Under the pieces are notes generated by a model. The model saw only the letters and a list, made by a program, of their open reading frames with translations, made no database searches and was not told the origin of the DNA. This document shows positions 15,145 through 24,600 of a stretch of 46,745 nt of DNA, one piece after another. The position numbers and the translations under genes are program-made. Origin of the DNA: Candidatus Omnitrophota bacterium (GTDB lineage: Bacteria; Omnitrophota; Koll11; Duberdicusellales; 4484-171); assembly GCA_030692055.1 (NCBI GenBank), contig JAUYCY010000095.1, forward strand, positions 1 to 46,745. The letters are read 5' to 3'. Positions within the stretch are counted from its first letter, which is position 1. Each line of letters opens with the position of its first letter.

Positions 15145-15550
15145 ATGTTTATCGCTGAGACGTACAAAAATAAATTAGTAATTATTTTGGCTATATGCAT
15201 TTTAGGCACAAAGGTTAATTTTTCTTTCGCCGAGCAATCTAGAAAGTATAGCCGTAATAACAATATTGAGGTTGGTGTCGGACAAAGTTTTATGATTATG
15301 CTTGAACCTAATGCGACGACTGGTTTTAAGTGGCAGCTTGCTGATACGTTAGAAAAAAATACATTAGAGCTTGTTGGAACAAAATACATAGCGTCGGAAT
15401 CTAACCTTATCGGCGGCAGGCGGTAAAGAGGAATGGACTTTTAGGGCAGTTGGCAAAGGAAGCGCAACAATTATTTTAAAATATATCCGTCCCTGGGAAG
15501 TCGATAATGCCAATGTGCAGGAGGGGACTTTTAACGTCATAGTGCGTTAA
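15145..15550 (+). pseudogene. Chagasin-type (inhibitor I42) cysteine protease inhibitor, frameshifted
   Basis: The first frame (15145-15426) encodes a signal peptide and NATTGFKWQL, the N-terminal chagasin loop, then ends at TAA after SNLIGGRR. In the next frame, GGKEEWTFRAVGKGSATI and YIRPWEV complete the family's three loops and stop at TAA 15548-15550. One extra G in GGCGGCAGG near 15411-15420 explains the break: without it the middle loop would read GAGGKEEW. Chagasin-type proteins are secreted inhibitors of papain-like proteases. This is either a recent loss or a sequence error. Confidence 0.8.
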
Positions 15551-15643
15551 GAATCAGCGTATTTGATTAGATTAGAGGATTGATACCGGAAGATCGCCGA
15601 GGTAGCAATTAATATAAAAGTTAATAGTTATGTAGAAAACGGT

Positions 15644-16024
15644 ATGAAAAAAATATTATCAATCTCCGGATTAATTTTCATATTTTGTTATTCTTGTTAT
15701 GCCGGAAATATCTTTGTCAAGGGTTGTTATCGTCCAAATAAAACAGTTGGTAAGCCCCGTGCCAACACGGATGCAGATAATATTGTTTCCTGCCGTTCTT
15801 CTCGGGGTAGCCCTATTCAAAAGAAACAACCTCAAAAACTGATAACGGTAGTAACGTATTATGATGAGCCAGACTACGGATTAACCATAATTCGTGACAA
15901 TGACACTAAAGGCGTAGTTTACAGAAATGGCTCTTCGTCCGAGCGTAGGCGTAAATCCAGTATTTCTAAACAGCAAAAAAAAATATCTAATAGCGCCAAA
16001 ACTACATATAATAATGTTAAATGA
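15644..16024 (+). CDS. Small secreted hypothetical protein
   Basis: 126 aa. Signal peptide MKKILSISGLIFIFCYSCYA ends at a likely Ala20-Gly21 cleavage. The mature part begins NIFVKGCYRPNKT, has one further cysteine (VSCRSSRGSP), a short beta-like segment (LITVVTYYDEPDYGLTII) and a basic, Ser/Lys-rich tail. No clear ribosome binding site. No family recognised. The cysteine pair and size suggest a small disulfide-containing periplasmic or extracellular protein; this is inference. Confidence 0.6.
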   Translation: MKKILSISGLIFIFCYSCYAGNIFVKGCYRPNKTVGKPRANTDADNIVSCRSSRGSPIQKKQPQKLITVVTYYDEPDYGLTIIRDNDTKGVVYRNGSSSERRRKSSISKQQKKISNSAKTTYNNVK

Positions 16025-16029
16025 GGCTT

Positions 16030-16164
16030 TAGAAGCGGATTGCCGTGGATTCAAACGCGGAAATAACGCGGAAAATATTCAGCGTAAATCCCCGCCTTGC
16101 CGGCGAGGCAGGCGCGTAGATATCCCCGCCTTGCCGGCGAGGCAGGCGCGTGTATCCGCTTCTA
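16030..16164. repeat. Palindrome-bounded element with tandem 34-bp units
   Basis: TAGAAGCGGAT (16030-16040) and ATCCGCTTCTA (16154-16164) form a perfect 11-bp inverted repeat. Inside are two copies of a unit starting ATCCCCGCCTTGCCGGCGAG (16088-16117 and 16122-16151), each a hairpin (GCCTTGCCGGCGAGGC). It lies between two small secreted-protein genes. Confidence 0.75.
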
Positions 16165-16178
16165 TAATTGGAGGGTAA

Positions 16179-16469
16179 ATGAGTTATCGATTCTTGAAAA
16201 CTTTAATATTTTTTTTACTTCTTTCTTTACCTGCCTACACAGCTGAGATACCCAAAGCGATAAAAGTTCTTGGATTTACAGAAGAAACGCTTATAACCTA
16301 TTACCGCGAAGCCAATGAGGAAATCTTTATCTTCTCAGACAAAGATAACAAAGAACACCTAGGCATTGTAACTTTTGTTTTTAAGGATGGTAAAATAAAA
16401 GAGTGGTATAAAAGTGACGTTCGTCGCAAAAAAGATAAAAAAATGAAACGATGCGAGTACAGGCGATAA
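16179..16469 (+). CDS. Small secreted hypothetical protein
   Basis: 96 aa with ribosome binding site GGAGGG 5 bases before the ATG and signal peptide MSYRFLKTLIFFLLLSLPAY with cleavage near TAE. The mature domain of about 75 aa is predicted alpha/beta (IKVLGFTEETLITYYREANE, then HLGIVTFVFKDGKIKEWYKS) and ends in a very basic tail. No family was recognised. The good start site makes it a real gene. Confidence 0.7.
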   Translation: MSYRFLKTLIFFLLLSLPAYTAEIPKAIKVLGFTEETLITYYREANEEIFIFSDKDNKEHLGIVTFVFKDGKIKEWYKSDVRRKKDKKMKRCEYRR

Positions 16470-16534
16470 TTTTATTGTTGTTAGGTATTTATAAATATAA
16501 GAACTAAGATATACCAAAGCGTTTCCGTGCCTTT

Positions 16535-16760
16535 GAACCCAATCTTTGCGTTAGCAAAGAGCGCCGCAGGCGCTACTATTGGGTCCACCATTGAATTTAA
16601 CTGAGAATATAAGCGTTTCGCATTAGATAAAAGTTTTTCTTTCGTAAAAACCTTTGTAACTTTTTCTTACGTTTAAAGTTATACAAACCTCTTGTTTAAC
16701 AAGAAGTTGCATAGTTTCCATAACAAGCTAATGCACAATTTCGGTTGAACAGTTAAAACG
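16535..16760. repeat. Composite structured repeat, copy C (most compact)
   Basis: It begins with a three-way-junction unit: ACCCAAT (16537-16543) with ATTGGGT (16578-16584), enclosing CTTTGC/GCAAAG and GCGCC/GGCGC hairpins. Then come CTGAGAATATAAGCGTTTCG and GCATTAG (16620-16626) pairing with CTAATGC (16728-16734). About 225 bp long, it appears uninterrupted, unlike copies A (11645) and D (46265). The gene-free stretch 16470-16859 is essentially this element. Confidence 0.7.
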
Positions 16761-16859
16761 TAAAAAAGACAAAAAAGCAAGGGGTGGGGCTGAGCCTTGC
16801 ATTCGTATAGAAGAACTCATAAAAGGAATCGCTTAGCTGCTGTAAAGTTGGAGGAGTAA

Positions 16860-17243
16860 ATGAATAAGAAAAAAGTATTATTGGTTGATGACGAAGTGGA
16901 TTTTTTAACTCTTATGCATAAAATTGTCAGTTCTTGGGGTTATGATGTGTTAACTACTTCTTGCGGCGATGAGGCAATAGAATTTTTAAAAAGAGAAAGA
17001 GTTGACACTATAATAATAGATTATTCTATGCCGGATATTGACGGTATCGAACTTCTAAAAAAAATAAGGGCAAAAAGTTATAGAGTTCCGGCCATAATGT
17101 TTACCGCAAAACCACCGTCGATAAAAACCATGGAAGCAACCAAGGGGCTACATATTGTAGCTTTTATTCCCAAAATAAACCCCTCTGAAGATACCCTGGA
17201 AGATTTAAAAGTTACATTAGATTTGGCTTGCAGAGGGACGTAG
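16860..17243 (+). CDS. Receiver-only (CheY-like) response regulator
   Basis: 127 aa REC domain with GGAGGAG before the ATG. Asp10/Asp11/Glu12, phosphoacceptor Asp54 in TIIIDYSMPDIDG, Thr82 in IMFTAK and Lys105 in FIPKINPSE are present. The usual Lys-Pro is replaced by Lys-Ile, a mild departure that could alter the switch loop. No output domain and no neighbouring kinase. It is the third orphan receiver in the window and stands alone between two repeat-rich regions. Confidence 0.9.
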   Translation: MNKKKVLLVDDEVDFLTLMHKIVSSWGYDVLTTSCGDEAIEFLKRERVDTIIIDYSMPDIDGIELLKKIRAKSYRVPAIMFTAKPPSIKTMEATKGLHIVAFIPKINPSEDTLEDLKVTLDLACRGT

Positions 17244-17362
17244 AATTATTTTACTTGATTCCATGTGTTTCTATATTTTCCTTGAGTCCACCCCTAAACA
17301 GTGATAAAATCTTCCTTAATATAACTTAGGGCTTACAACTTATAGCTTAATCCTTTTTCCTT

Positions 17363-17455
17363 GCGCCCGTAGATTCCCGCCGTTGGCGGGATTTCGCTGG
17401 ATAGTTAAATTTAAGGTGCTCAACAATCGGAACTATCCAATTTCGCTACGGGCGC
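17363..17455 (+). repeat. Three-way-junction unit beginning with the tRNA-Arg 5' end
   Basis: GCGCCCGTAG (17363-17372) pairs perfectly with CTACGGGCGC (17446-17455). Inside are hairpins TCCCGCC/GGCGGGA and GGATAGTT/AACTATCC. The first 12 bases (GCGCCCGTAGAT) are identical to the start of the tRNA-Arg at 17596. The outer stem extends through CCTT/AAGG with a 2-base bulge. Confidence 0.7.
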
Positions 17456-17595
17456 GCAAGGAGAGCGTGAGAGGAAAATATTTCTTCTCACATTACGTAA
17501 GCATCTTTGAAAGGAAAGGAAGTGACAGTCCCGATATTACATTGGGACGTCAGAGAGGGAAAACGTAGTTTTCCCTTTATGAAGAACGAAGTGAT

Positions 17596-17669
17596 GCGCC
17601 CGTAGATCAATTGGATAGATCGTCTGGCTACGGACCAGAAGGTTGCAGGTTCAATTCCTGCCGGGCGCG
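17596..17669 (+). tRNA. tRNA-Arg (anticodon ACG)
   Basis: A complete cloverleaf: acceptor GCGCCCG/CGGGCGC, D stem GATC/GATC, anticodon stem TCTGG/CCAGA with loop CTACGGA giving anticodon ACG, variable AGGTT, T stem GCAGG/CCTGC with loop TTCAATT, and discriminator G. All stems pair perfectly. CCA is not encoded. The A in the wobble position would be edited to inosine, reading CGU, CGC and CGA. Partial copies of both tRNA ends flank the gene. Confidence 0.97.
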
Positions 17670-17734
17670 GTTACATTATATAATACGTAAGGTTTGCTTA
17701 CTTTGAGAAGAGGTTTCTTTTGTCTGGTAGCATT

Positions 17735-18088
17735 CGTTGGAACAAATAATTGCCCTTCGGGCGCTCCGCTTACGCGGAGATTTGTTTCAACTCCTGCCGG
17801 GCGCGGTTACTTTCATCTAGCTAGTAGGCGTATCGGCGTTAAAGTAAACTTAGTTGTGGTGCGTAGGCAACCGTTGGATACGCAAATAGCCCTGCGGGCT
17901 AACTCCGACTACCGTCGGAGTGCGTATACAACTCCTGCCGGGCGCGTGTTCTTTTATTTAGTTTGAAGGCGCTTTAGGTAAAGTAAACGATGCGGCGCAG
18001 AGTAAACAAATCGTTGGATGTGCTAGAAAACCCTCCGGGCTTTAACTCCGCCTTCGGCGGAAAGTACATACAATTCCTGCCGGGCGCG
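17735..18088 (+). repeat. Array of three tRNA-end-bounded, three-way-junction units
   Basis: The tRNA 3' end (CCTGCCGGGCGCG) recurs at about 17793, 17933 and 18076, spaced about 140 bp apart. Before each copy lies the same fold with a different sequence: outer stems GTTGGAACAAAT/ATTTGTTTCAAC (17736-17747/17780-17791), GTTGGATACGCA/TGCGTATACAAC and GTTGGATGTGCT/AGTACATACAAT. These enclose a GCCC-GGGC type hairpin and a CTCCG-CGGAG type hairpin. The changes are compensatory. No protein gene is supported between 17244 and 18640. Confidence 0.75.
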
Positions 18089-18089
18089 C

Positions 18090-18600
18090 CACCCTTCGCT
18101 ATTTTGAAAGTAAGTTCATAGAAGTAAGCTTCGGGTGGCAAGCTACACATGAACCTGCTTTAGTCTCCGAAGCACTGCATCTATGGATATTCTTCGTTGG
18201 TGCGTAGGAGACCAGGCACGGTTCTTTTTGCTTGTTTGAAAATTTTCCGAGTCGACAAGCGTTAATGCTAACTTACCGCAAAAACTCACCCATAATACGG
18301 CAAATTAATCAATCCACACAGCCCTTACATTTCGAAAAAGCTTCTACGTAGTTATTTAAGAAAATTGTGGAAAAAGCTATCAATAAAGCTAAAATAGAGA
18401 GGATGGATAGAACGAAGCTCCCTGTGGCTTGCCACAGGGTATCTTAAAAGCGAAATTGCTTCGAAGCCGAATACCAACTCTGCTTCGCCCTTCAACGCGC
18501 AATCGCTGGTTGGCTTCGTAGCAGTTCTTCTTTCGCCTTCATCCCCGCAGCAAGCTGCGGGGTATTCGGCGAAGAAGAATAAAAGCATCAAGAAGGTTGT
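18090..18600. repeat. Gene-free stretch with further hairpin repeats
   Basis: GCCACCC/GGGTGGC (about 18089-18139) and GTCTCC/GGAGAC with outer GAACC/GGTTC (about 18151-18222) form nested stems. CCCTGTGGC/GCCACAGGG lies near 18421-18439. A unit TTCGCC-TTCAT-CCCCGCAG/CTGCGGGG-TATTC-GGCGAA (about 18532-18572) has a relative at 44610-44655 in which both inner and outer stems differ but still pair. The reverse-strand frame across 18352-18591 is repeat sequence, not a gene. Confidence 0.6.
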
Positions 18601-18640
18601 ATAAATTTTATCACCCCAATAGTCAGAAAAGGAGATGTTT

Positions 18641-21600
18641 ATGAAAATAGTCTATAAATTAATGTTTTTATTTTCATTTTGCTTATTGTTCTTTAATGGA
18701 ATTACCTTTGTTTCCGACATAGAAAAAGCTGATCAGTTATTTGAGAAAGGCACTTTTCAGGAAGCCTTAAAAGTTTATGATTCTTTATTTAAAGATGCTA
18801 CTGACCCTGAAATTAAATGGAAGGCATTTTTTAGAAGTTGCGAGTCTTTAGCGCATCTTTATCGTTATGGCGAATCTGCTCAGAGGTTAATAGATACACC
18901 TCTTCCAACCCAGATGCCCTACCGCGCCCGCGTACTTATTCTCAAAGCAGAAATGTTTAGGAATTTTTTAATGCAGTACTCATACATTCAAAGTCGCGAT
19001 GTAGTTGACGAGGAAGGTAAAAAAGAAATTTTTCGCCTCACTCAGCAGGAAGTAAAGGATGCGATTGAAAAAGCTTACCAGGAACTTTGGGGTTTACGCA
19101 GCGAATTGGTAAAAATAGATATAAAAAATGAAGGGTATTTTTTAGAGATAAAAAATATTGATTTTGGAATGTATCCAACCTTGTTTGATTACTTAACTTT
19201 TAGCTGGACGAATTTTTTAATAGGCGAAGCTTCTCATATAACAGAAAAAACAATCAGTCCAGAAGCGGAGCTGCTTTTAGTAGAAGACTTTAATCAGCCT
19301 TTAAATTTTCACGACACCCCTGCTTTAATTACTGCCCAATTGATGGAAGAAGCCAGCCGCTTCAATCCCCAAAATCGCATAGAGGCATCTGAACGCTGGA
19401 AAATAAGGCGGTTAATAAGTCCTTTAAGGGTGGGTATCTACGAATTTAAAGATAGAAAAACTTATACCAATAAGGCAAAAGAGATTCTTCTTAAATGGAT
19501 GGCGACTTTTAAGACAAAAGAGGCAAAAGCAGAGGCAGGATATGAGGCAGCGGGCATATTAAATAGTAATAACGAATTTTTGGAAGCCGTAAAATTATGC
19601 GAAAAAATAGAGAAAGATTTTTCAGGGACGTATGCCGCTATTCACGCCAAAAGGTTACGCTTACAAATACAAATGCCTCAGCTTACACTTCAAGCAAAAA
19701 CAGTTATGCCTCCAGCCAAAGAAGCCTTTACCATAACCACCAGGAATCTTAAAAAAGTTTATTTTCGTCTTTACCGGATAGACCCTGAAAAGCTTAAAGA
19801 GGAAGCCACCGAGATTTATAAAGAGAAATACAAAGGTAACTATAATCCTTTTCGCGGATGGTCAAATCTTCTTCAACGTCCCGATAAAGATTGGCTCGAA
19901 AGGTATATATCCAAGAACGCGCCCAAAAAAGAATGGAATGTCCAAACCGAAGACAAAAGTGATTATAAAACTCTCACTAAAACAATAGCCCCTCCTGCAA
20001 TAGAAACAGGAATTTATTTGGTCTTAGCGAGCGCAGATAATTCTTTTAAGATAAACAGCTCTCTCATTAAAACTTGTTTCCTTAATGTCACGGACTTAGT
20101 TTTAGTAGGCACAACAGGATTTAGTGAAAAAACTTTAGAAGCTTATTATGATTGCATCGATAAGCAAGGCGAAGGCACAATAAATGATGATGCCTTTCGT
20201 TTTTATGCTTTGAATGCGCAAACAGGCAAACCGGAAAAAGAAGTTGATTTAAAAATTCATATCTCAGAAAGCAATATCGAGAAGGATTATAATATTAATA
20301 CTGACGAGAAGGGCTTTGTTTCCTTGCCGTTCCAAGCTTCAGTTTTTCCATCCGCATATAACTATTATTATGCTGACCCGTTAGCTAAAAAAGGGCAGTC
20401 TTTCTCATATTGGAGTTATAGTTTGAATTTTGGTTATAATGCGCCTAATCCCATCATACTTTTTATAGAGACAGACCGGCCGATTTATCGTCCGGGTCAG
20501 AAGCTTCAGGCAAAAGTAGTGGCAGCCAGAAGAACAGCGCAAGGATTTAAATCTTTATCTAACGATCAAACCGTTCTTTTTTCTGCTCGTGACCCTAATG
20601 GCAAAGAATTCTTTAATGAAGAGGTTAGGCTTAATGAATTCGGCAGCGCGGCCGCGAGTTTCGAAATACCTATGGGAAGGCTTTTAGGTAATTATTATCT
20701 TTATACGAGTTGTAGCGATGGGCGCTTTAAGGGAGAGTCAACTACATATTTTTCCGTAGAGGAATATAAACGTCCTGAGTTTGAAATTGTGCTCCAGTCG
20801 GCTAAAGAGCCTTGGAAGTATACCCACCCAGTTGAAATAAAAGGAACAGTAAAATATTATTTTGGCGGGCCCGTACCCAATGCTCCTATTAAATACCGTA
20901 TTAAACGGCAAGTTTATATTCCTTGGTTTTATCGTTACTGGTTAAGAGAGAATTATGCTGGTGATGGTGCGGAAATTGCCAGTGGCGATGCGAAAACTGA
21001 TAACAATGGAGAGTTTGTCATTCCTTTTACTCCCACAGCGCCGCCTAAGCAGTCCTACCAAGATAAAATCCCTGATATTAGTTCATTTATGGTTGAAGTT
21101 GAAGGTAGAGACGCCGGCGGCAGAACTATCCAGGCACAACAATCTTACAAAGCTGGTAAAAATGCGGTTTATTTTGTTATTGAGCCCAAAAAAGGATTCT
21201 TTTTGGAAAAAGAAAACATCGAAATCGAATCCAAACAGCTCACTATTAATGACACAGCGGCTGAAGGTAAAAGCAACTATGAGGTTTTTCTCTTGGCCAA
21301 TGTGCCTGCTAAGCCTTTGGCGGATGCGCAAAATTTAAGATATTATAGAAATTATTGGACAGAGATACCGCCTTTGGATGTTCAACTCAAAGATGTTCCT
21401 AACGATAAACTTGTGGCCTCAGGAGAAATTGAACACGATAAAAAAGGCAAAGGTTTGATCAAATTAACGTCACTTTCACAAGGGGCATATCGAATTATTC
21501 AGAAAACAAAAGATACGTGGGGTGAAGAGGTAAAACAGGAGAAAATTTTTGTAGTGGCAAAAAACACAAAAGAGGCAGTGCCGGTAAATGCTGCTTCTGT

Positions 21601-24600
21601 AACTCTTGCGGATAAGGATGAATATGAGATAGGAGAGGTGGCAAAATTTATTTTTGGTTCAGGTTTAGCCTCTGGGATATATAATATTGAGCTTTGGGCA
21701 GGAGACTATTTATTGAGCCATCAGTTGATTGAAACTAACCAACCCGTCAGGATGATTGAAATTCCTGTAACCGAAAAAATGAAAGGCGGTTTTACCTTGC
21801 GTTGGTTTGGAATAAAAAACCTCGAAGGTTATTACGGCCAAGCCACAGTTTCTGTTCCTTGGAAAGAGAAAAAACTAAGCCTTAGCTTAGAGCCATTTAA
21901 TAAAGAACTTAAGCCGGGAGAAGAAGCTACGTGGGGCCTTCTGGTTAAAGATAAAAAAGGTTTACCCCAAAAAGCAGAGGTACTTACCTTGATGTATGAC
22001 CGTTCTTTGGAATATTATGTTACTAGAAACAATCCTTGGTTGGACAATCTTTATACTTTACGGCCTACAACATATTCTGGAACAGATTCCGCATTTAATC
22101 CTTATGTCATAGATTTACCAGTTACTGAGGGCTTGCTTGAGAAATTGCTTAGAGAATTTCGTGCGCCAGCAAAAGAGCCGCAACCGCCAGCACTACGCAC
22201 TTGGAGAACTTGGGCAGATTGGTATGGGGAAGGTGGTGCGGTAAATGGCGTGATGAGTTATGATAAAGAGTGTAAGCGCGAAGAAGTGTTGGCTGAAAGT
22301 GCAGTAGCATCAGGCATACAAAATGCAGCAGTTCTTGAAAAGTCTAAAAGCATAGAACAACAGGTTAAGAAAGTAGAAACCAGAAAAGAATTTGCAGATA
22401 CAGCATTTTTTATGCCGCATTTGGTTACTCTTAAAGATGGCCGAGCAAAATTTACTTTTAAAGCTCCAGAACAGCTCACGAGTTGGAAGATAAAGGCTTT
22501 TGCTTTTACCAAGGACATAAAAGAAGGGGTTCTTAGCGAAGAAGCAGTTACTAAGAAAGATTTAATGGTGCGCTTGGATTTGCCGCGTTTCTTTAGAGAA
22601 AAAGACAAAGGCACGATAACTGTTATTGTGCATAATGAGTCAGAAGTGCCCATGGAAGGAGATCTATCTATTGACGTAACTGAAAACGACAAATCTATAA
22701 ATGATACGCTGAAACTGGTTGATAATAAAAAACATTTTAAAGTAGAGCCGCATAATTTACAGAGTTTTAACTGGAGTTTAGAAATCCCTCAAGGTGTGGC
22801 TACCTATAAAGTAAGAGCCACGGCAGTAACTGGAAAACTCTCTGATGCCGAAGAAAGAGAACTACCTATTCTTCCTTCTCGAGAAAGACTTGTTGAGTCA
22901 GCGTTTATTTCACTTTTAGGTAGCGAATCCAAAAAGTTAGAAATCAAGCTCAAGGATGATCCTACCAGAATCAATGAATCCATGGTGCTTGAGGTTAACC
23001 CACAGTTGACCTTAAGTTTATTAAATACCATTCCTTTTTTAGTAAGCTATCCTTATGAATGCGTGGAGCAGGTATTGAATAAATATGTTCCGTTAGCCGT
23101 TATAAATGAGATTTATCAAAAATATCCGAGCATTCAAAAAGCTGTAAGTAAAATCCCTAAACGCACTACTGTAACTCCTGCTTGGGAAAAAGATGATCCT
23201 AAACGCCTTATCACGCTGATGGAAACACCTTGGATTTGGCAGTCGGAAGGCCGGCCTAGTTCTTTTCCGATAATTGACCTTCTTGAGCCGGCAGTTGTTA
23301 AGGCGCAAAAAGATATTACCTTTGATAAATTAAAATCAGCCCAACTTTCTAATGGCGCTTTCCCTTGGTGGCCGGGAGGTAAGCCCGATCCCTATATGAC
23401 ACTTTATGTGCTTTCTGGTTTAGCGGAAGCTCGGCGCTATGGCGTAGATGTGCCAAAAGATATGATTGGGAAAGCCCTGCGTTACGTGAATAGCGAGATC
23501 CCGTTAAGGCTAAAGCCGGAGGAATACGATCTTGCCTTAGTTTCTTATGCTGCCTATGTAGTAACTTCATTTTCACCTAACGAATTTCCCGAGGCTAAAG
23601 CTGGCTATGAAGCAGCAAAGTCTTGGGTAGTGTTTTTAGAAAAACATATTTATGCTTTAACTCCTTTTGGCAAAGCCTACCTTGCTTATACGTATCTACG
23701 TTTAGGCGATCAAAAAAGAGCTAATGAAGTGCTGGATATGGCAATGGATGGGGTAAGAGAGGACTCTATAGCAGGTGTTTACTGGGCACCGGAAAAATAC
23801 TCTTGGGTATGGTATTCAGATACCGTAGAAAAACACGCCTTTTTCTTACGTACACTTCAGGAGCTGCGTCCAGAAGATAAGCGCATTTCCGGAATGGTGC
23901 AGTGGCTTTTGTTTAATCGTAAAGGCAATGTCTGGAAATCTACCAAAGCCTCGGTAGCTGCGGTATATGCCTTGCTTGATTATTTGAATAAGCGAGGAGC
24001 TTTAGAAAGTAATGAAACATTTAAGGTAAACTGGGGCAAAGACAATTACTCTACAGTAGTAAAGCCAGATGATTGGTTGGATAAGCCCTTACGTTGGCAG
24101 GAGACCGGTTTTGAAATAACGCCAGATAAAACCTCTGCAACTATAGAAAAAGAAGGGCCGGGTTTTGCCTTTGCCAGTTTAACGTGGATCTACTCAACCG
24201 ACCAATTGCCAGAGGTGTCTGCGCCTGGAATGTTAAATATAGAACGCGCTTTTTATCGCCGAGTGAAAGAAGGAGACGCATATCATCTTAAGCCAATCAA
24301 ATCAGAAGATATAGTTAAAGTAGGCGACCAAATAGAGGTGCAGCTTAAAATAAATACCCGCAGTCAGTTTGAGTATATGCACCTTAAAGATGTAAAGGCA
24401 GCTGGTTTTGAAACGGAGACACTTTTAAGCGGCTGGAAATACGAGCCTCTTGGGTTTTATGAGGAGCCGCGCGACTCCCTTACGAATTTCTTTATTGACT
24501 GGCTTCCACAAGGTGAATATATCATGAGTTATCGGCTAAGGCCGACTAAGCCGGGTGTTTATCGTGTTGGCGCAGCAACTTTACAATCAATGTATGCTCC

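Noticed and set aside
15927..16178. 83-codon frame overlapping the secreted-protein end
   Set aside because: Its second half is the tandem CCCCGCC palindrome unit; composition is not coding.
11645..16760. Integron attC sites and cassettes
   Set aside because: The GCGTTAGC loops recall attC cores, but no R/L box order (RYYYAAC...GTTRRRY) or integron tyrosine integrase is present, and the fold is a three-way junction.
17383..17966. Two plus-strand frames (61 and 90 codons) around the tRNA
   Set aside because: They cross the structured units, and the second spans repeated tRNA-end sequence; they are accidental.
17735..18088. CRISPR array
   Set aside because: There are only three units, the period is about 140 bp, the constant part is the tRNA 3' end, and the intervening sequence is conserved in structure; no cas genes.
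17596..18088. tRNA-integrated island with repeated att sites
   Set aside because: Repeated tRNA 3' ends are a hallmark of islands, but the spacing is only 140 bp and there is no tyrosine integrase; serial loss of islands cannot be excluded.
18352..18591. 79-codon reverse-strand frame
   Set aside because: It consists of hairpin repeats and lacks a ribosome binding site.
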